Shown: in pieces, positions 37,184 through 48,169 of the stretch
Layout of the letters: every line of letters starts with the position of its first letter
Position numbering within the stretch: the stretch's first letter is position 1
Source of the DNA: Chamaecrista fasciculata
Lineage: Eukaryota; Streptophyta; Magnoliopsida; Fabales; Fabaceae
DNA length: 64,000 bases
Assembly: GCA_003254925.1 (NCBI GenBank)
Contig: QANZ01044564.1
Coordinates: 78,057 to 142,056 of the forward strand
Reading direction: 5' to 3'
Translations under genes and position numbers: made by a program
The notes under the pieces: generated by a model
What the model was told of the DNA's origin: nothing
The model's database searches: none
What the model saw: only the letters and a program-made list of their open reading frames with translations

Positions 37184-38095
37184 TATCTTTAAAATGATTA
37201 TATTATATAAAATAAAAAATTTAAAAAATATATGTAGGTAGCATGCCCCAAACCCGTTTAACCCGCGGGCCAAACAAGTCAACTCATTTAGGCTCGCTTT
37301 TAAACAGGCCAATTTTTTTTTTAAAGAAAAGGCCTATTTTATGATGTCCTAGCTTGCCCATTTAGCGGATGGGCTTTGACCCATTTTGACAGTACCAGAT
37401 TCACAAGTAGTTTTCATTAAGTATGAGTTATAAAAATTGGGATATTCTAATATGCAACTTGTGGCATGCCTGTTGTGAGTGAGGTGGCACAACTATAACT
37501 ATTGATGTGATCCAATGGTGTTTAATAATAAATAGACAAACTGTGACATCCCAGCTTCTAGAGTCAAATATAATCAAAGTTTAGCGAAAGAAACATGGTT
37601 AAGAAACGAAAGATAGGCTTAGGCCATACAAAATAGGGTAATTTTCTTTTTCTTTTCTGGTCTTGGTTGACACAGAATACGTGTTTATGCTGGTTGTCAC
37701 TTTCTATCATACATAACATATACTTATAACTTAAATATATAACTATAACATGAAACGCAGTATACTAAACGTGCATATTATAATATGTATATAATCATCT
37801 TTCATACAAAGTCATTAGTTAGGGCCTGACTAACAAGGAGTTAGCTCATACATATTAACATCCATATATATAAATCAAGACATCAGTACTATCTACCCTG
37901 CCTGGATAGTCTATATACATAACAAAAGATATACAGCTGGTCCTAAGAGGCTCCGCCTCTACAAAAGACTAGTAACTACCCAACTTACCAAAATACAGCA
38001 TCAGACAGTACCAAAAAGTAGACTAACTATACTGAGACAGTACCAAAAAGTAGACTAACTATACCAAAAAGTACCGGCTCCGTTGGAACCCCTGA

Positions 38096-38440
38096 TACTG
38101 GGAGCGGAATCAGATGGACGTCACTCACTACCACGATCGTCCCAAGCGGGGGTATCAGGACCTCCTCCGTGGCTACCAGAGGGATAAACTCCAAGACATG
38201 CATCTGAAATGTTGAAGGAGTGTGACCATACAAAACCTTAAATGAAGTAGAATCTATATAAGAGTGGAAACTAGTATTGTAGGAATATTTAACCCAACAC
38301 AAATATTTAAACCAAGATTTTGGTTGTTCATAAGCAAAACATCACAAAAACTCCTCCAAACATCTATTCAAAACTTTAGTTTGTCCATTTGTTTGAGGAT
38401 GATCAATTGTGCTCATGTGTATAACATCCCATACTAGGAG
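38096..38440 (-). pseudogene. Ty3/gypsy integrase fragment
   Basis: The minus-strand frame shows HPQTNGQTKVLNRCLEEFL, a stop, then YEQPKSWFKYLCWVKYSYNT and FKVLYGHTPST. This is the region around the integrase catalytic Glu (here seemingly replaced by Lys in QTKVLN) and its downstream end in gypsy elements. The rest of the element is not recognisable. Nearby at 38006-38070 a 31-33-base unit (ACAGTACCAAAAAGTAGACT) is tandemly doubled. Confidence 0.7.
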
Positions 38441-38667
38441 TTATGGTGAATGTGTGCAAATGAGTGCATCATCTCAGAGTGAATAAATTTTTCTTTCATT
38501 ATCATCTGTGTCATGTACTTATTACACCAACTATCTCTTATAATCTTCAAGTTCAACCTCTTATTATAATAAGTTCACTGTCATTAAACTAAATTCAAAA
38601 CTCGACCTTACTTAGGCTGGCAGGAGCAATCATAGCATCAATTAGGACAACTCAATCCACTTGAAGT

Positions 38668-39690
38668 TGTTAGCCCTAAAAGGTTTTATATTAAATTAAG
38701 TTTATTTTGATGATAACAAAATTAATGCATATGATAATTTACTAATATTATTTGACTTGATTTTATATGATTAATTCATATTGTCAAATAATTTAAATCT
38801 TGTTTGCCACAAATTAATTTTGATCAAAGCATGACTTGGCAATTATTTGATATTGAGAACATTTTTTAGTCATGGACTAGACATATTTTTTCAAGTTGAT
38901 CAATTCCATCTTTATCATGATCAAGTCTATTTATGGAATTAATTTGAAATTGAATCACTCCAATTGGCTAAGAATTAACGTCTTTCTCTGCTTGAATTTC
39001 AATTCAGATGCAAGTTATTACATCATGCCACATGCAAGACTTTTTTAGGACAAATTCAAGAGACAACCACCATGAAAGAGCAAGACATGATTGATATACA
39101 TTTCAATGGTGATTTATGCAATTATGATCATTCCAAAAATGAAGGCTTGGTGAGCACTATATAAAGGGAACTTGGACATCACATTTCTACACACTTCAAG
39201 CAAATCATTCTACCAATTCTCTCTTCTCTCACTCTAGCCATTTGTTAGAGATATTCTTGAGCTTAGTATCCGTCTAAATTCTTGAGAGTATATTTCTTGA
39301 GCCTAGTGTCTATTTGATCTACTTCTTGAGAGTATCAAATTCTTGAGCATTATTGTATCCCCTAAATTATAAAGGGAGAACCACTTTCATTCTTTCCTAA
39401 CTCGTGGGTGAGCGAGTGAAAAATCTTCTTGAATTCGTTGTGGGTGAGCGAGTGAAAACCTTCTTGAATCCATTTTTGGTGAGCGGGGAAAACCTTATCG
39501 TTGCTGGTGAGCGAGTGAAAACCATTGTAATCCGTTACTTGTGAGCGGGGTGTAAAACAAGTTATCGTTTAATATAAAAATCTCTTGATGTGCAAGGGGA
39601 CTGGACGTAGGTCATTCGGGCCGAACCAGGATAAATATTGGTGTCTCTCTTTCTATCCCTACTCTATTTAATTTTCGCATGTTTATTTAT
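38668..39690 (+). repeat. LTR fragment of a retrotransposon
   Basis: Starts TGTTAGCCCTAAAAGG, includes TTTTGATGATAACAAAATTA, and ends with the block GGACTGGACGTAGGTCATTC then CCGAACCAGGATAAATATTG, typical of the R-U5 part of long plant copia LTRs. Four spaced copies of GTGAGCG(A/G)G occur at 39408-39551. It runs into a copia coding fragment without a primer-binding site. Confidence 0.55.
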
Positions 39691-39699
39691 TGTCAAATC

Positions 39700-41623
39700 C
39701 CTCAAGTGTCTATTTGTGGGATACCCCAAGAAAACGAGGGGATATTATGTCTACTGCCCAACTGACAACAAAGTGTTTGTAGGTAGGAGTGGATTCTTCT
39801 TGGAGAAGGATCTAATTTCCAAAAGAAACAGTGGGAGTAAGATAGAGCTTGAAGAAGTTCAAGTTCCACAAGACGCATCAGAGGCGCAGACGGAAACTGG
39901 AGAAGGACCACAAGACGTTGTGGTAGCTCCTCCACTGACACAAGGACCACGAAGGTCTGATAGGACATGTTTTCAGCCAGAGAGATATTATGGATTTCTC
40001 GTGACTGAAAACAGGGATGTGTTGCTCACGGAGCGTGGTGAACCCACCACCTATCAAGAGGCGATCGTAGATCCCAACTCTGAGAAATGGGTTGAAGCCA
40101 TGAAGGCTGAGATGCAATCCATGTACGACAACAAGGTATGGACCTTGGTCGCTCCACCCGAAGGGGTAAAACCCGTCGGGTGCAAGTGGGTTTTCAAGGA
40201 GAAAACAGACATGGATGGCAACGTCAACGTCTTCAAGGCGAGGCTAGTTGCGAAGGGATTTACGCAACGTCATGGTATAGACTATGACAAAACGTTTTCG
40301 CCTATTGCAATGGCCAAGTCCATTAGGATCCTCCTTGCCATAGCCGCATATTATGACTATGAGATATGGCAAATGGATGTCAAAACAGTGTTCCTCAACG
40401 GAAGGCTGCCCGAGGATGTGTATATGATACAACCCGAAGGGTGTGTATGTCTTGAGGCACCAGACATGGTATGCAAGCTTCAGAGATCCATTTATGGATT
40501 AAAGCAAGCATCCAGGAGTTGGAATCATCGTTTTGATGAAGTAGTCAAAGAGTTTGGCTTCTTACAAAACCCTAACGAACCTTGTGTTTACAAGAAGGTT
40601 AGTGGGAGCACAATTGTGTTCTTGGTACTATATGTCGATGACATATTACTCATTGGAAACGATATTCCAACCTTAGAGATTATAAAATCCTGGTTAGGAA
40701 AATCTTTCTCAATGAAGGACTTAGGAGAAGCTGCCTATATTCTAGGCATTAAGATCTATAGAGATAGATCTCGGAGGCTTCTTGGATTGAGTCAGAGTAC
40801 GTACTTGGATAAGGTATTGAAGAGGTTCAATATGCAAGATTCCAAGAAGGGATTCATACCGATGAATCATGGGCTGACCCTGAGCAAGAAACAGTGTCCC
40901 AAGACACTTGTTGAGCGAGGGTGCATGAGTGGAATTCCTTATGCCTCGGCCATAGGATCCATCATGTATGCCATGTTATGTACTCGACCCGATGTGTCGT
41001 TTGCCCTAAGCATGACAAGTCGATTCCAACAAGACCCTGGTGAGGATCATTGGATCGCTGTTAAGAATATCCTTAAGTACTTGAGAAGGACTAAGGATGA
41101 ATTCTTGGTTTACGGTGGAACTGATGAGGAGCTATGTGTAAGGGGTTACATAGACGCTAGTTTCCAAACCGACCAAGATGACTTTAAATCGCAGTGAGGA
41201 TATGTGTTTGTCCTGAACGGTGGCAACGTGAGTTGGAAGAGTTCCAAGCAGAGCACGATTGCCGATACTACAACGGAGTCCGAGTATATTGCAGCATCGG
41301 ATGCAGCAAAGGAGCCTGTGTGGATTAGAAAGTTCATCTCCGAGCTTGGTGTGGTTCCGACCATTTCTGATCTCGTTACCCTGTATTGCGACAATAGTGG
41401 TGCTATTGCGCAAGCCAAGGAGCCACGATCCCACCAGAGGACCAAACATATACTCAGACGTTTTCACCTTGTCAGGGAGATGATTGACAGAGGTAATGAG
41501 AAGATATGTAAAGTAGCAGGCGGGGATAACGTTGCTGATCCTCTGACCAAGCCTCTTGCAAGGGTCATACATGAACGGCATGTATCGTCGATGGGGATTA
41601 GACGCATTGATCAGTGTACCTAG
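39700..41623 (+). pseudogene. 5'-truncated copia pol (end of integrase, reverse transcriptase, RNase H)
   Basis: The frame opens within the C-terminal end of integrase (CLFVGYPKKTRGYYVYCP). It continues through reverse transcriptase (KWVFKEKTDMDGNVNVFKAR, QMDVKTVFLNGRLPEDVYM, YVDDILLIGND near 40635) into RNase H (YIDASFQTDQDD, TTTESEYIAASDA, YCDNSGAIAQAK). One in-frame TGA at 41195-41197 breaks an otherwise open frame, which ends at 41623. Gag, protease and most of integrase are missing. A purine tract (CAAGTGGGAGTC) and LTR start follow at 41674. The first 70 bases of the open frame are not copia coding. Confidence 0.85.
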
Positions 41624-41673
41624 GAGTAGGAACAGCTAGATTAATAATTGTACCCCAGTGCAAGTGGGAGTCT

Positions 41674-41820
41674 GTTGGAGATTGTGCCCTAGGGTCAATC
41701 ATTTTATGTGAAATGTTATGAACATTTGGATTAATTTATAGAGATAAATTATTCAGTTATCATAATTAGCATGTTTACTATGATAGCGTCCGTGATTAAT
41801 TATGAGATAATTAATGAGTA
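41674..41820 (+). repeat. start of the 3' LTR of the truncated copia element
   Basis: TGTTGGAGATTGTGCCCTAG, then sequence matching the first 147 or so bases of the LTR at 42630. It is cut where the fold-back element begins, and the missing LTR part does not resume after 45945. Confidence 0.75.
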
Positions 41821-42239
41821 AAATAACTTTCCGGTCCCTGATTTATGCACTCGCTGACAGATAGGTCCCTGAATTTTACCTATTGCACTAGCCGGTCCCC
41901 GAATTTTGCAAACGCTGCACTAATTGGTCCCTCCGTCATATTGGTGTTACAAAAATGCTGACGTGGCCATAACGGATGCTGATGTGTACCGTTATGCGCT
42001 GACGTGTCCCGTTATGGCCACGTCAGCACCCGTTATGTTTTTTTTAAAAAAAGAGCTGCCACGTCATAAAATAGCAACACATCAGCATAGCCTCATCGTA
42101 CTTATAGGTCCCTGACCCATTTTTATTCCATTATTCTCAATTCCCCCTCTTTTTCATCATTTTCATTCATTTTAGCCCCAAATCCTCAAAATAAAACTAT
42201 AAAGTGTCTCAAAACCTTTCCAAACATTCCAATTTAGTC

Positions 42240-42595
42240 CTTAAAAATATTTAAAACCCTAAACTCTAAAACCCCAAACCCTAAAACCCCAAAATCTAAA
42301 ACATCAAACCCTAAACTCTAAAAAAAAGTCTGAGTTGAACAATTAGGCCCTTGACCCATCTTTATTTATATTATTCTCAATTCCCCCTCTTTTTTCTCAT
42401 CTTCATTCATTTTAGTCCCAAATTTTCAAAATAAAATTGTAAAGTGTCCCAAAACTCTTCCAAACATTTCAATTTAGTCCTTAAAAAATATTTAAAACCC
42501 TAAAACCTAATCCCTAAAACCCCAAACCTGAAACCCTAAACTCTAAAATCTTAAATCCTAAAAACTCTAAACCCTAAATCCTAAAGTCTTCAACG
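42240..42595. repeat. degenerate CCCTAAA-like repeats in the left arm
   Basis: Runs of AAACCCTAAACTCTAAAACC type occur at 42240-42330 and 42490-42595. The reverse complement (TTTAGGGTTTTAG) lies in the right arm at 45400-45490. They look like degenerate plant telomere-like units. Confidence 0.7.
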
Positions 42596-42629
42596 TCTTC
42601 GAACCTGTGATTGCCGCTTCCACACTTCA

Positions 42630-44404
42630 TGTTGGAGATTGTGCCCTAGGGCCAATCATTTTATTTGATAAATATGTTGTGAACATATTATTAATTTATG
42701 GAAGATAAATTAATGTGTTGTCATATCATTCGCATGTTTACTATGATAACGTCCATGATTAATTATGAGATAATTAATCTAAAATTGTCCCTGGTCGATT
42801 ATTTTTGTGGGAGCAAAAATAAACTAAGACCAGCATGACCTCGGTGCATGAGATGCACGCACTAGATGCTGGGACGAGAGTCATGGTGCAATTACGTAAG
42901 GTGGTTACGAATTGCTGGACTGACCCGGAGAGTCCTGCATGGGTTTAGTCATCAGCTAGTCTCTCCTAGTACGCCTGTAGCGATGCCTTTGACCTGAGGT
43001 CAATGACTATTCCAGCGTTGTCGTTGTCAGTCTTTGGCTTAGTCTAACGCTGCCCGTAACAGGGTAGTTATACGGGCTGAGTACGGGGCTGGTTGATTGC
43101 TCTGCAGTGGGATGTGGATTGGCCAAAATGGGATTTTGTCCCTCATTAATTTGAGAGATATCTAACTGGCGCCCTCGATGAGTCTGTCCAGGAAAATGCG
43201 TGGCCACGCGGGAATTTGGGACTTACTCAAGGAATCGAGAAAGTTGAGGTTTGGATTATGGATGACATACCTGTGCCTAGTCCATGACCAGAATATCGTA
43301 GGACAAACGAATCACGTACACGGAGGTACTGAGGTTAAGTCGTTCTTCCGGTTACCGAACGATAACTCACGGATTTTGGGTAGTTGTGATNNNNNNNNNN
43401 NNNNNNNNNNNNNNNNNNNNNNNNNNNNNNNNNNNNNNNNNNNNNNNNNNNNNNNNNNNNNNNNNNNNNNNNNNNNNNNNNNNNNNNNNNNNNNNNNNNN
43501 NNNNNNNNNNNNNNNNNNNNNNNNNNNNNNNNNNNNNNNNNNNNNNNNNNNNNNNNNNNNNNNNNNNNNNNNNNNNNNNNNNNNNNNNNNNNNNNNNNNN
43601 NNNNNNNNNNNNNNNNNNNNNNNNNNNNNNNNNNNNNNNNNNNNNNNNNNNNNNNNNNNNNNNNNNNNNNNNNNNNNNNNNNNNNNNNNNNNNNNNNNNN
43701 NNNNNNNNNNNNNNNNNNNNNNNNNNNNNNNNNNNNNNNNNNNNNNNNNNNNNNNNNNNNNNNNNNNNNNNNNNNNNNNNNNNNNNNNNNNNNNNNNNNN
43801 NNNNNNNNNNNNNNNNNNNNNNNNNNNNNNNNNNNNNNNNNNNNNNNNNNNNNNNNNNNNNNNNNNNNNNNNNNNNNNNNNNNNNNNNNNNNNNNNNNNN
43901 NNNNNNNNNNNNNNNNNNNNNNNNNNNNNNNNNNNNNNNNNNNNNNNNNNNNNNNNNNNNNNNNNNNNNNNNNNNNNNNNNNNNNNNNNNNNNNNNNNNN
44001 NNNNNNNNNNNNNNNNNNNNNNNNNNNNNNNNNNNNNNNNNNNNNNNNNNNNNNNNNNNNNNNNNNNNNNNNNNNNNNNNNNNNNNCTGAATTATCAAGA
44101 AGGAGTTCTTGAAAATTCAGAGGTCTGTAGATTGGTCCCGGAAATTCTTTTGAGAAAAGAATTTGGAGGCTAGCACCTCGGTGGTCAAAGAAACTGTTCG
44201 TGTGGATTACTGGCGGAGGGAGAACTCTGGGAGTGGATCCGTGGAACTCGCCCCGTACAACTATCAGTTTGAAACTCTGAGGTATAACACTAACCAAAAG
44301 TTTTAAATTCTACTAGCGGATCCGTTCGGGAATCATAGGACCTAGGCGTTTTTTTTTATTTTAATTTTTGCTTCCGCTGCCTTAGGCGCCTAGGATTCCC
44401 AACA
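42630..44404 (+). mobile_element. solo LTR of the TGTTGGAGATTG copia family
   Basis: TGTTGGAGATTGTGCCCTAG at 42630 to GGATTCCCAACA at 44404, flanked by the 5-bp duplication CTTCA (42625-42629 and 44405-44409). It contains the assembly gap 43391-44086 (696 N), so its true length is unknown. Open frames crossing the gap are artefacts. Confidence 0.85.
43391..44086. other. assembly gap
   Basis: A run of 696 N within the solo LTR. The missing sequence probably belongs to the same LTR. Confidence 0.99.
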
Positions 44405-46706
44405 CTTCAACCACCATCATCATCCATCTCTACGAGATCGCTGCTGCCACACTTCAACGCCAACGCTTCAACACTTCAACGTCTTCGCCGCCGCCAACAT
44501 CTCTGCGTGGCATATCCTAAACCTTCATCCTCACCATCGACAGCAAAATCGATTTGGCGGTGGTGGTGACGAACTGATTTGTGAAGATTTTTGTGATTGC
44601 AAGCCCCTCTTTATCAAAGCCATTAGTTCTTGATTTGATGTGAGTTGAAGTTGTTGCTTGCTGTTCATAGAAATGATTTTCGTTTTTGTGGAATTTGGTC
44701 CCTGAATCTCTTGATTCTTGTTCGTTTTCGAAAATCGTTTTTGGGACTTTGTATGTGGTGTTATTATGAACACTGTGAAAATTGCTGGATTGGAGCTTAT
44801 TTGACCCATTTACCCTATCGTTTTTCAAACTTTTGAGCCCAGATTCGATTTTGTTGGAGATTGTTTTCACAAATGAGTTTGAGAAAATATCTACTTTTCT
44901 GGAAATTCGAAAATGGGTTTCGAGTTTGAGTTTCGGAAATCTTTGTGGCTCGATTCGTTTTCGTTTTGGACACGTTTGGAAAATCGGATCTCACAGATCT
45001 CTTCTCCTCCATGATTCGATCCTAATCAATGTTTTTGGGTCTCGAAACGATGCCGGAAATGGCATTTTCCGGCGGGTTGACCGCCGGGTCCGTTTGTGTT
45101 TTTCTTTCGGTCATAACCCGCTAGAGGAAGAAGATGAAGGTTTTTTGGTGTTTTTTGCATTTTTGGTCCATCTCTTTTGTGAAATTTGCGTTTTGGTCCT
45201 TGTTATATTAAAAAAAGAATTCAGATGTTGTGCACGCTGGATTAGAAATGGGCCAGGACCCAGGATAATTTTGTTAGGGTTTTAAATATTTTTAAGGACT
45301 AAATTGGAATGTTTGGAAGAGTTTTGGGACACTTTATAATTTTATTTTGAGGATTTGGGACTCAAATGAATGAAGAAGATGAAGAAGAGGATTAAAAAAG
45401 AGTTTTAGGGGATTTAGGGGTTTTGGGACCAAATTGCAAGAGAGTAGTTTTAAGGTTTTAGGGTTTTAGAGTTTAGGGTTTAGGGTTTTAAATATTTTTT
45501 AAGGACTAAATTGAAATATTTGGAAGAGTTTTGGGGCACTTTACAATTTTATTTTGAGGATTTGGGACTAAAATGAATGAAGATGAGAAAAAAGAGGGGG
45601 AATTGAGAATAAGTGGCTGGATCAATTAAGGGACCGCAAAGTACACTGGCCAAAACGCAGGGACCGGAAAATACACTACAACAATACTGATGTGTCTCTA
45701 TTTATCTATGTGGCACAATTTTTTTTTCAACATAACGGGATCTGACGTGGCGATAACGGGACACGTCAGCACATAACGGGACACATCAGCGTCCGTTATG
45801 GCCACGTCAGCATTTTTGTAACGCCAATATGACGGAGGGACCAATTAGTGCAGCGTTTGCAAAATTCAGGGACCGGCTAGTACAATGGGTAAAATTCAGG
45901 GACCTATCTGTCAGCGAGTGCATAAATCAGGGACCGNATTAAATTTAGTCATATTTTTCTTGTATCTCATTTCAAGTTCAAAGTAGTTGTTAAAAGTAAC
46001 TTATAGCTCTGAATTCGTCGCATTCAAACTTGAAACGAGAGAAACATGATCATATTCAATAGTTTGGGATCAAAATAAAACATTTTGCCTAATATTTAGG
46101 ACCAATTTGAACATTTTGAAACATAAAAAACCAAAATGAATATTAAGACACATATTTAGGACTAAAATGACCTTTAACAAAAAAAATATTGGCCCCCACC
46201 AACCAAAAATCCTGCCTCCGCCACTGTATCTATGGGTCAGAATTCTGAGAATCCCCAGCTCTACCACCTAATGAGGGGATTCCCTAGTTAAAACTCGAAG
46301 ACGAACTTTTAAGGGATTAGAAAATAATTTACACTGTTATTTAGTCCAAGTTTTAAGGTAAAATTAAAAGTTGGGCTAAATTGCAAGAAATTCTACTAGA
46401 CTTAAGGTAATGTGTGACAAATTTTTTAAATTTTGATAAAAATTTTAAATTTTTTAAATTACATAACACACCACTACATATATTTAGAATTTATATATAT
46501 AAATAACTGAAAATTTATAAATTTTGATTTTTTTTTAAAAATTATAATATCTATTAATGAATATATCTTATATGTGTCCTTTTTTTCTATTATTTGTTAT
46601 ACTAAAGTCATAAAAAAATATTTTTATATTTTAAAACTTATAAATATAATGTATTATAAAAGTGTTCGACATAGACATATCCAACACATTAACACACATT
46701 TAAAAT

Positions 46707-47264
46707 AAATTAGAGGAAACATATTATTTGGTCCCTCATTTTTCACAGTTTCAACTATTTGGTCCTTATATTTTTGAAATAGACTATTTGGTTCCTTAAA
46801 ACTTACAAATGTCAACTCGTTAGTCCCTGTAGCCTATCTCTGTTACTAACACTAATGATTGGGTTGTTAAGTGCACATGTAACATGTTAAATGCCACATA
46901 TTTAACTATTTGGGACCACCTAGGGTTTAAATTTGGGAATGCTTCAATAGTTAATCCCTTATGGAAGCTTCACGTGTAATACAAATATTTGAATTTGACT
47001 CAATTTTAGATCGATTTTATTGTGTTTGTTGGTCCAATTCAGTTGGCTTAGGTGACTAAGATATCCCAAAGTGACATTTAACGGTGTCGTGTAAGCATTT
47101 AACGTTCACGTCATCAAGTAATTTAATGGATTCTAATTGAGGGACTAAATAGTTGACGAGTATGATAAATGAGGGACTGAATATTGAATAGTCTATTTCA
47201 ATAAATAAGGGACCAAATTATCAACTCACTAAAGCAAAGGGATCAAATAATAGGTTTCTTGATA
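46707..47264. repeat. palindromic MITE-like element
   Basis: Left end GGAAACATATTATTTGGTCC and right end GGATCAAATAATAGGTTTC are inverted copies, followed inward by AACTATTTGGTCCTT on the left and AAGGGACCAAATTATC on the right. No target duplication was confirmed. Confidence 0.6.
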
Positions 47265-47405
47265 AAATATCGTGGCTGACAAATCTTCCTATCGTCCTTA
47301 CTTTGCCAATGAAACCTCTAAACATCAATTATTGTGTACAAAACTCTATTATGCCGTCGGTTGGTATATACATATAAAGAAAAACTATATTATGCCATTG
47401 GTTGG

Positions 47406-47995
47406 TGATAATAGGCCTAAAGACTTGAGGCCTAGAAGACTTAGGCCATGGGCGCCCCAAAGGTCCATCTAAGGAATCCCTTGGGTGAGAACGCCAAAAG
47501 AGCCCTACACAAGCAAGGCACCAAGCCTCTCGTGACAATCGATAACGCCAATAGTCAGGCGTCCACAGAAAGAGCCCTAGCATGATTAAGGCACCAAACG
47601 CCCTACGTCGGTCGAGGACGCCAATAACCAGGCGTTCACGAGAAATAACAACTTACTCCCATATCCTAACCAACAGATCTGCGAGAATAACGGACAGTTA
47701 AGATTTCCACCAAGATCACAACTGATTTGGCCAAATCGGTTAAGATCACAGTCGACCATATCTAGGTCAGAAAAATCTTATTTCCCCAGTATAAAAGGAC
47801 AGCTCCTCGACTGGAAAAAGGTACGCACTATTACCATTCACACATACTATTGCTCTCCAGCTATCTTTACTGACTTAAGCATCGGAGGTGAATCGCAGGG
47901 CCATCCCTGTGCTTTCATTTACTTGCAGGTGACTTCTGACCCAAAGTTGCCTCATCGAACCAGGTAATGCCCTACGGCCAAAACCAGGTTCATCA
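47406..47995 (+). repeat. 5' LTR of the Tat element
   Basis: 590 bp. A TATA box (CAGTATAAAAGGAC, TATAAAA at 47790-47796) lies about 200 bases before its end. Differs from the 3' LTR only as AATCGGTT against AATCGATT and AGAAAAATC against AGAAAGATC. Confidence 0.95.
47790..47796 (+). promoter_or_regulatory. TATA box in the 5' LTR
   Basis: TATAAAA in the context CCCAGTATAAAAGGACAG, placed as expected for the transcription start of an LTR element. The identical box lies in the 3' LTR. Confidence 0.7.
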
Positions 47996-47996
47996 C

Positions 47997-48014
47997 TGGC
48001 GCCGTTTGTGGGGA
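47997..48014 (+). other. primer-binding site of the Tat element
   Basis: TGGCGCCGTTTGTGGGGA, one base after the LTR. It resembles the complement of the 3' end of plant tRNA-Asp, the usual primer of Tat/Athila elements, with mismatches in the middle. Confidence 0.75.
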
Positions 48015-48169
48015 CTTTTTATTCAAAGTCCAAATTTAGTTTATAACAGTGTTGATCTCGACTTAAAATTTTTTCTTTGATTACATGAACGATAGGGTTG
48101 GATCATACGCCTTTTTCCAGAATTTTTTGTTTTATCTAACCTGTGTGTTTCATCGAACTAGAGAACTAG

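Larger units (their letters stand above)
41821..45945. mobile_element. large fold-back (long terminal inverted repeat) element with nested solo LTR
   Basis: The left arm from about 41830 (CCGGTCCCTGATTTATGCAC, GCTGACGTGGCCATAACGGA) recurs as reverse complement up to 45937 (GTGCATAAATCAGGGACCG). The arms extend inward to about 42600 and 45250, each holding two copies of a block with AATTCCCCCTCTTTTT and AATTTAGTCCTTAAAAA. Without the solo LTR the element is about 2.3 kb. The centre (44405-45250) has a GC-rich, CTTCAACG-rich stretch and a 167-codon frame of unknown kind. Arms with GGTCCCT phrases resemble Mutator-type elements, but no target duplication could be confirmed. The single N at 45937 lies in the right arm. 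Confidence 0.7.

Noticed and set aside
37250..37400. GC-rich arms near 35985-36090 and 37250-37400 as ends of one large element
   Set aside because: Both contain AAACAGG and GGGCC phrases, but I could not align them as inverted repeats or find a target duplication.
42240..42595. CCCTAAA-rich stretch as a true interstitial telomere
   Set aside because: Units are irregular and mixed with CCCCAAA and CTCTAAA, and the block is mirrored in the other arm of a transposon.
43178..44297. Long open frames on both strands across the N run
   Set aside because: They exist only because N codons cannot be read as stops; the flanks are solo-LTR sequence.
44782..45285. 167-codon frame in the fold-back element
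   Set aside because: No recognisable domain; Phe/Arg-rich translation of repeat sequence, running into the inverted arm.
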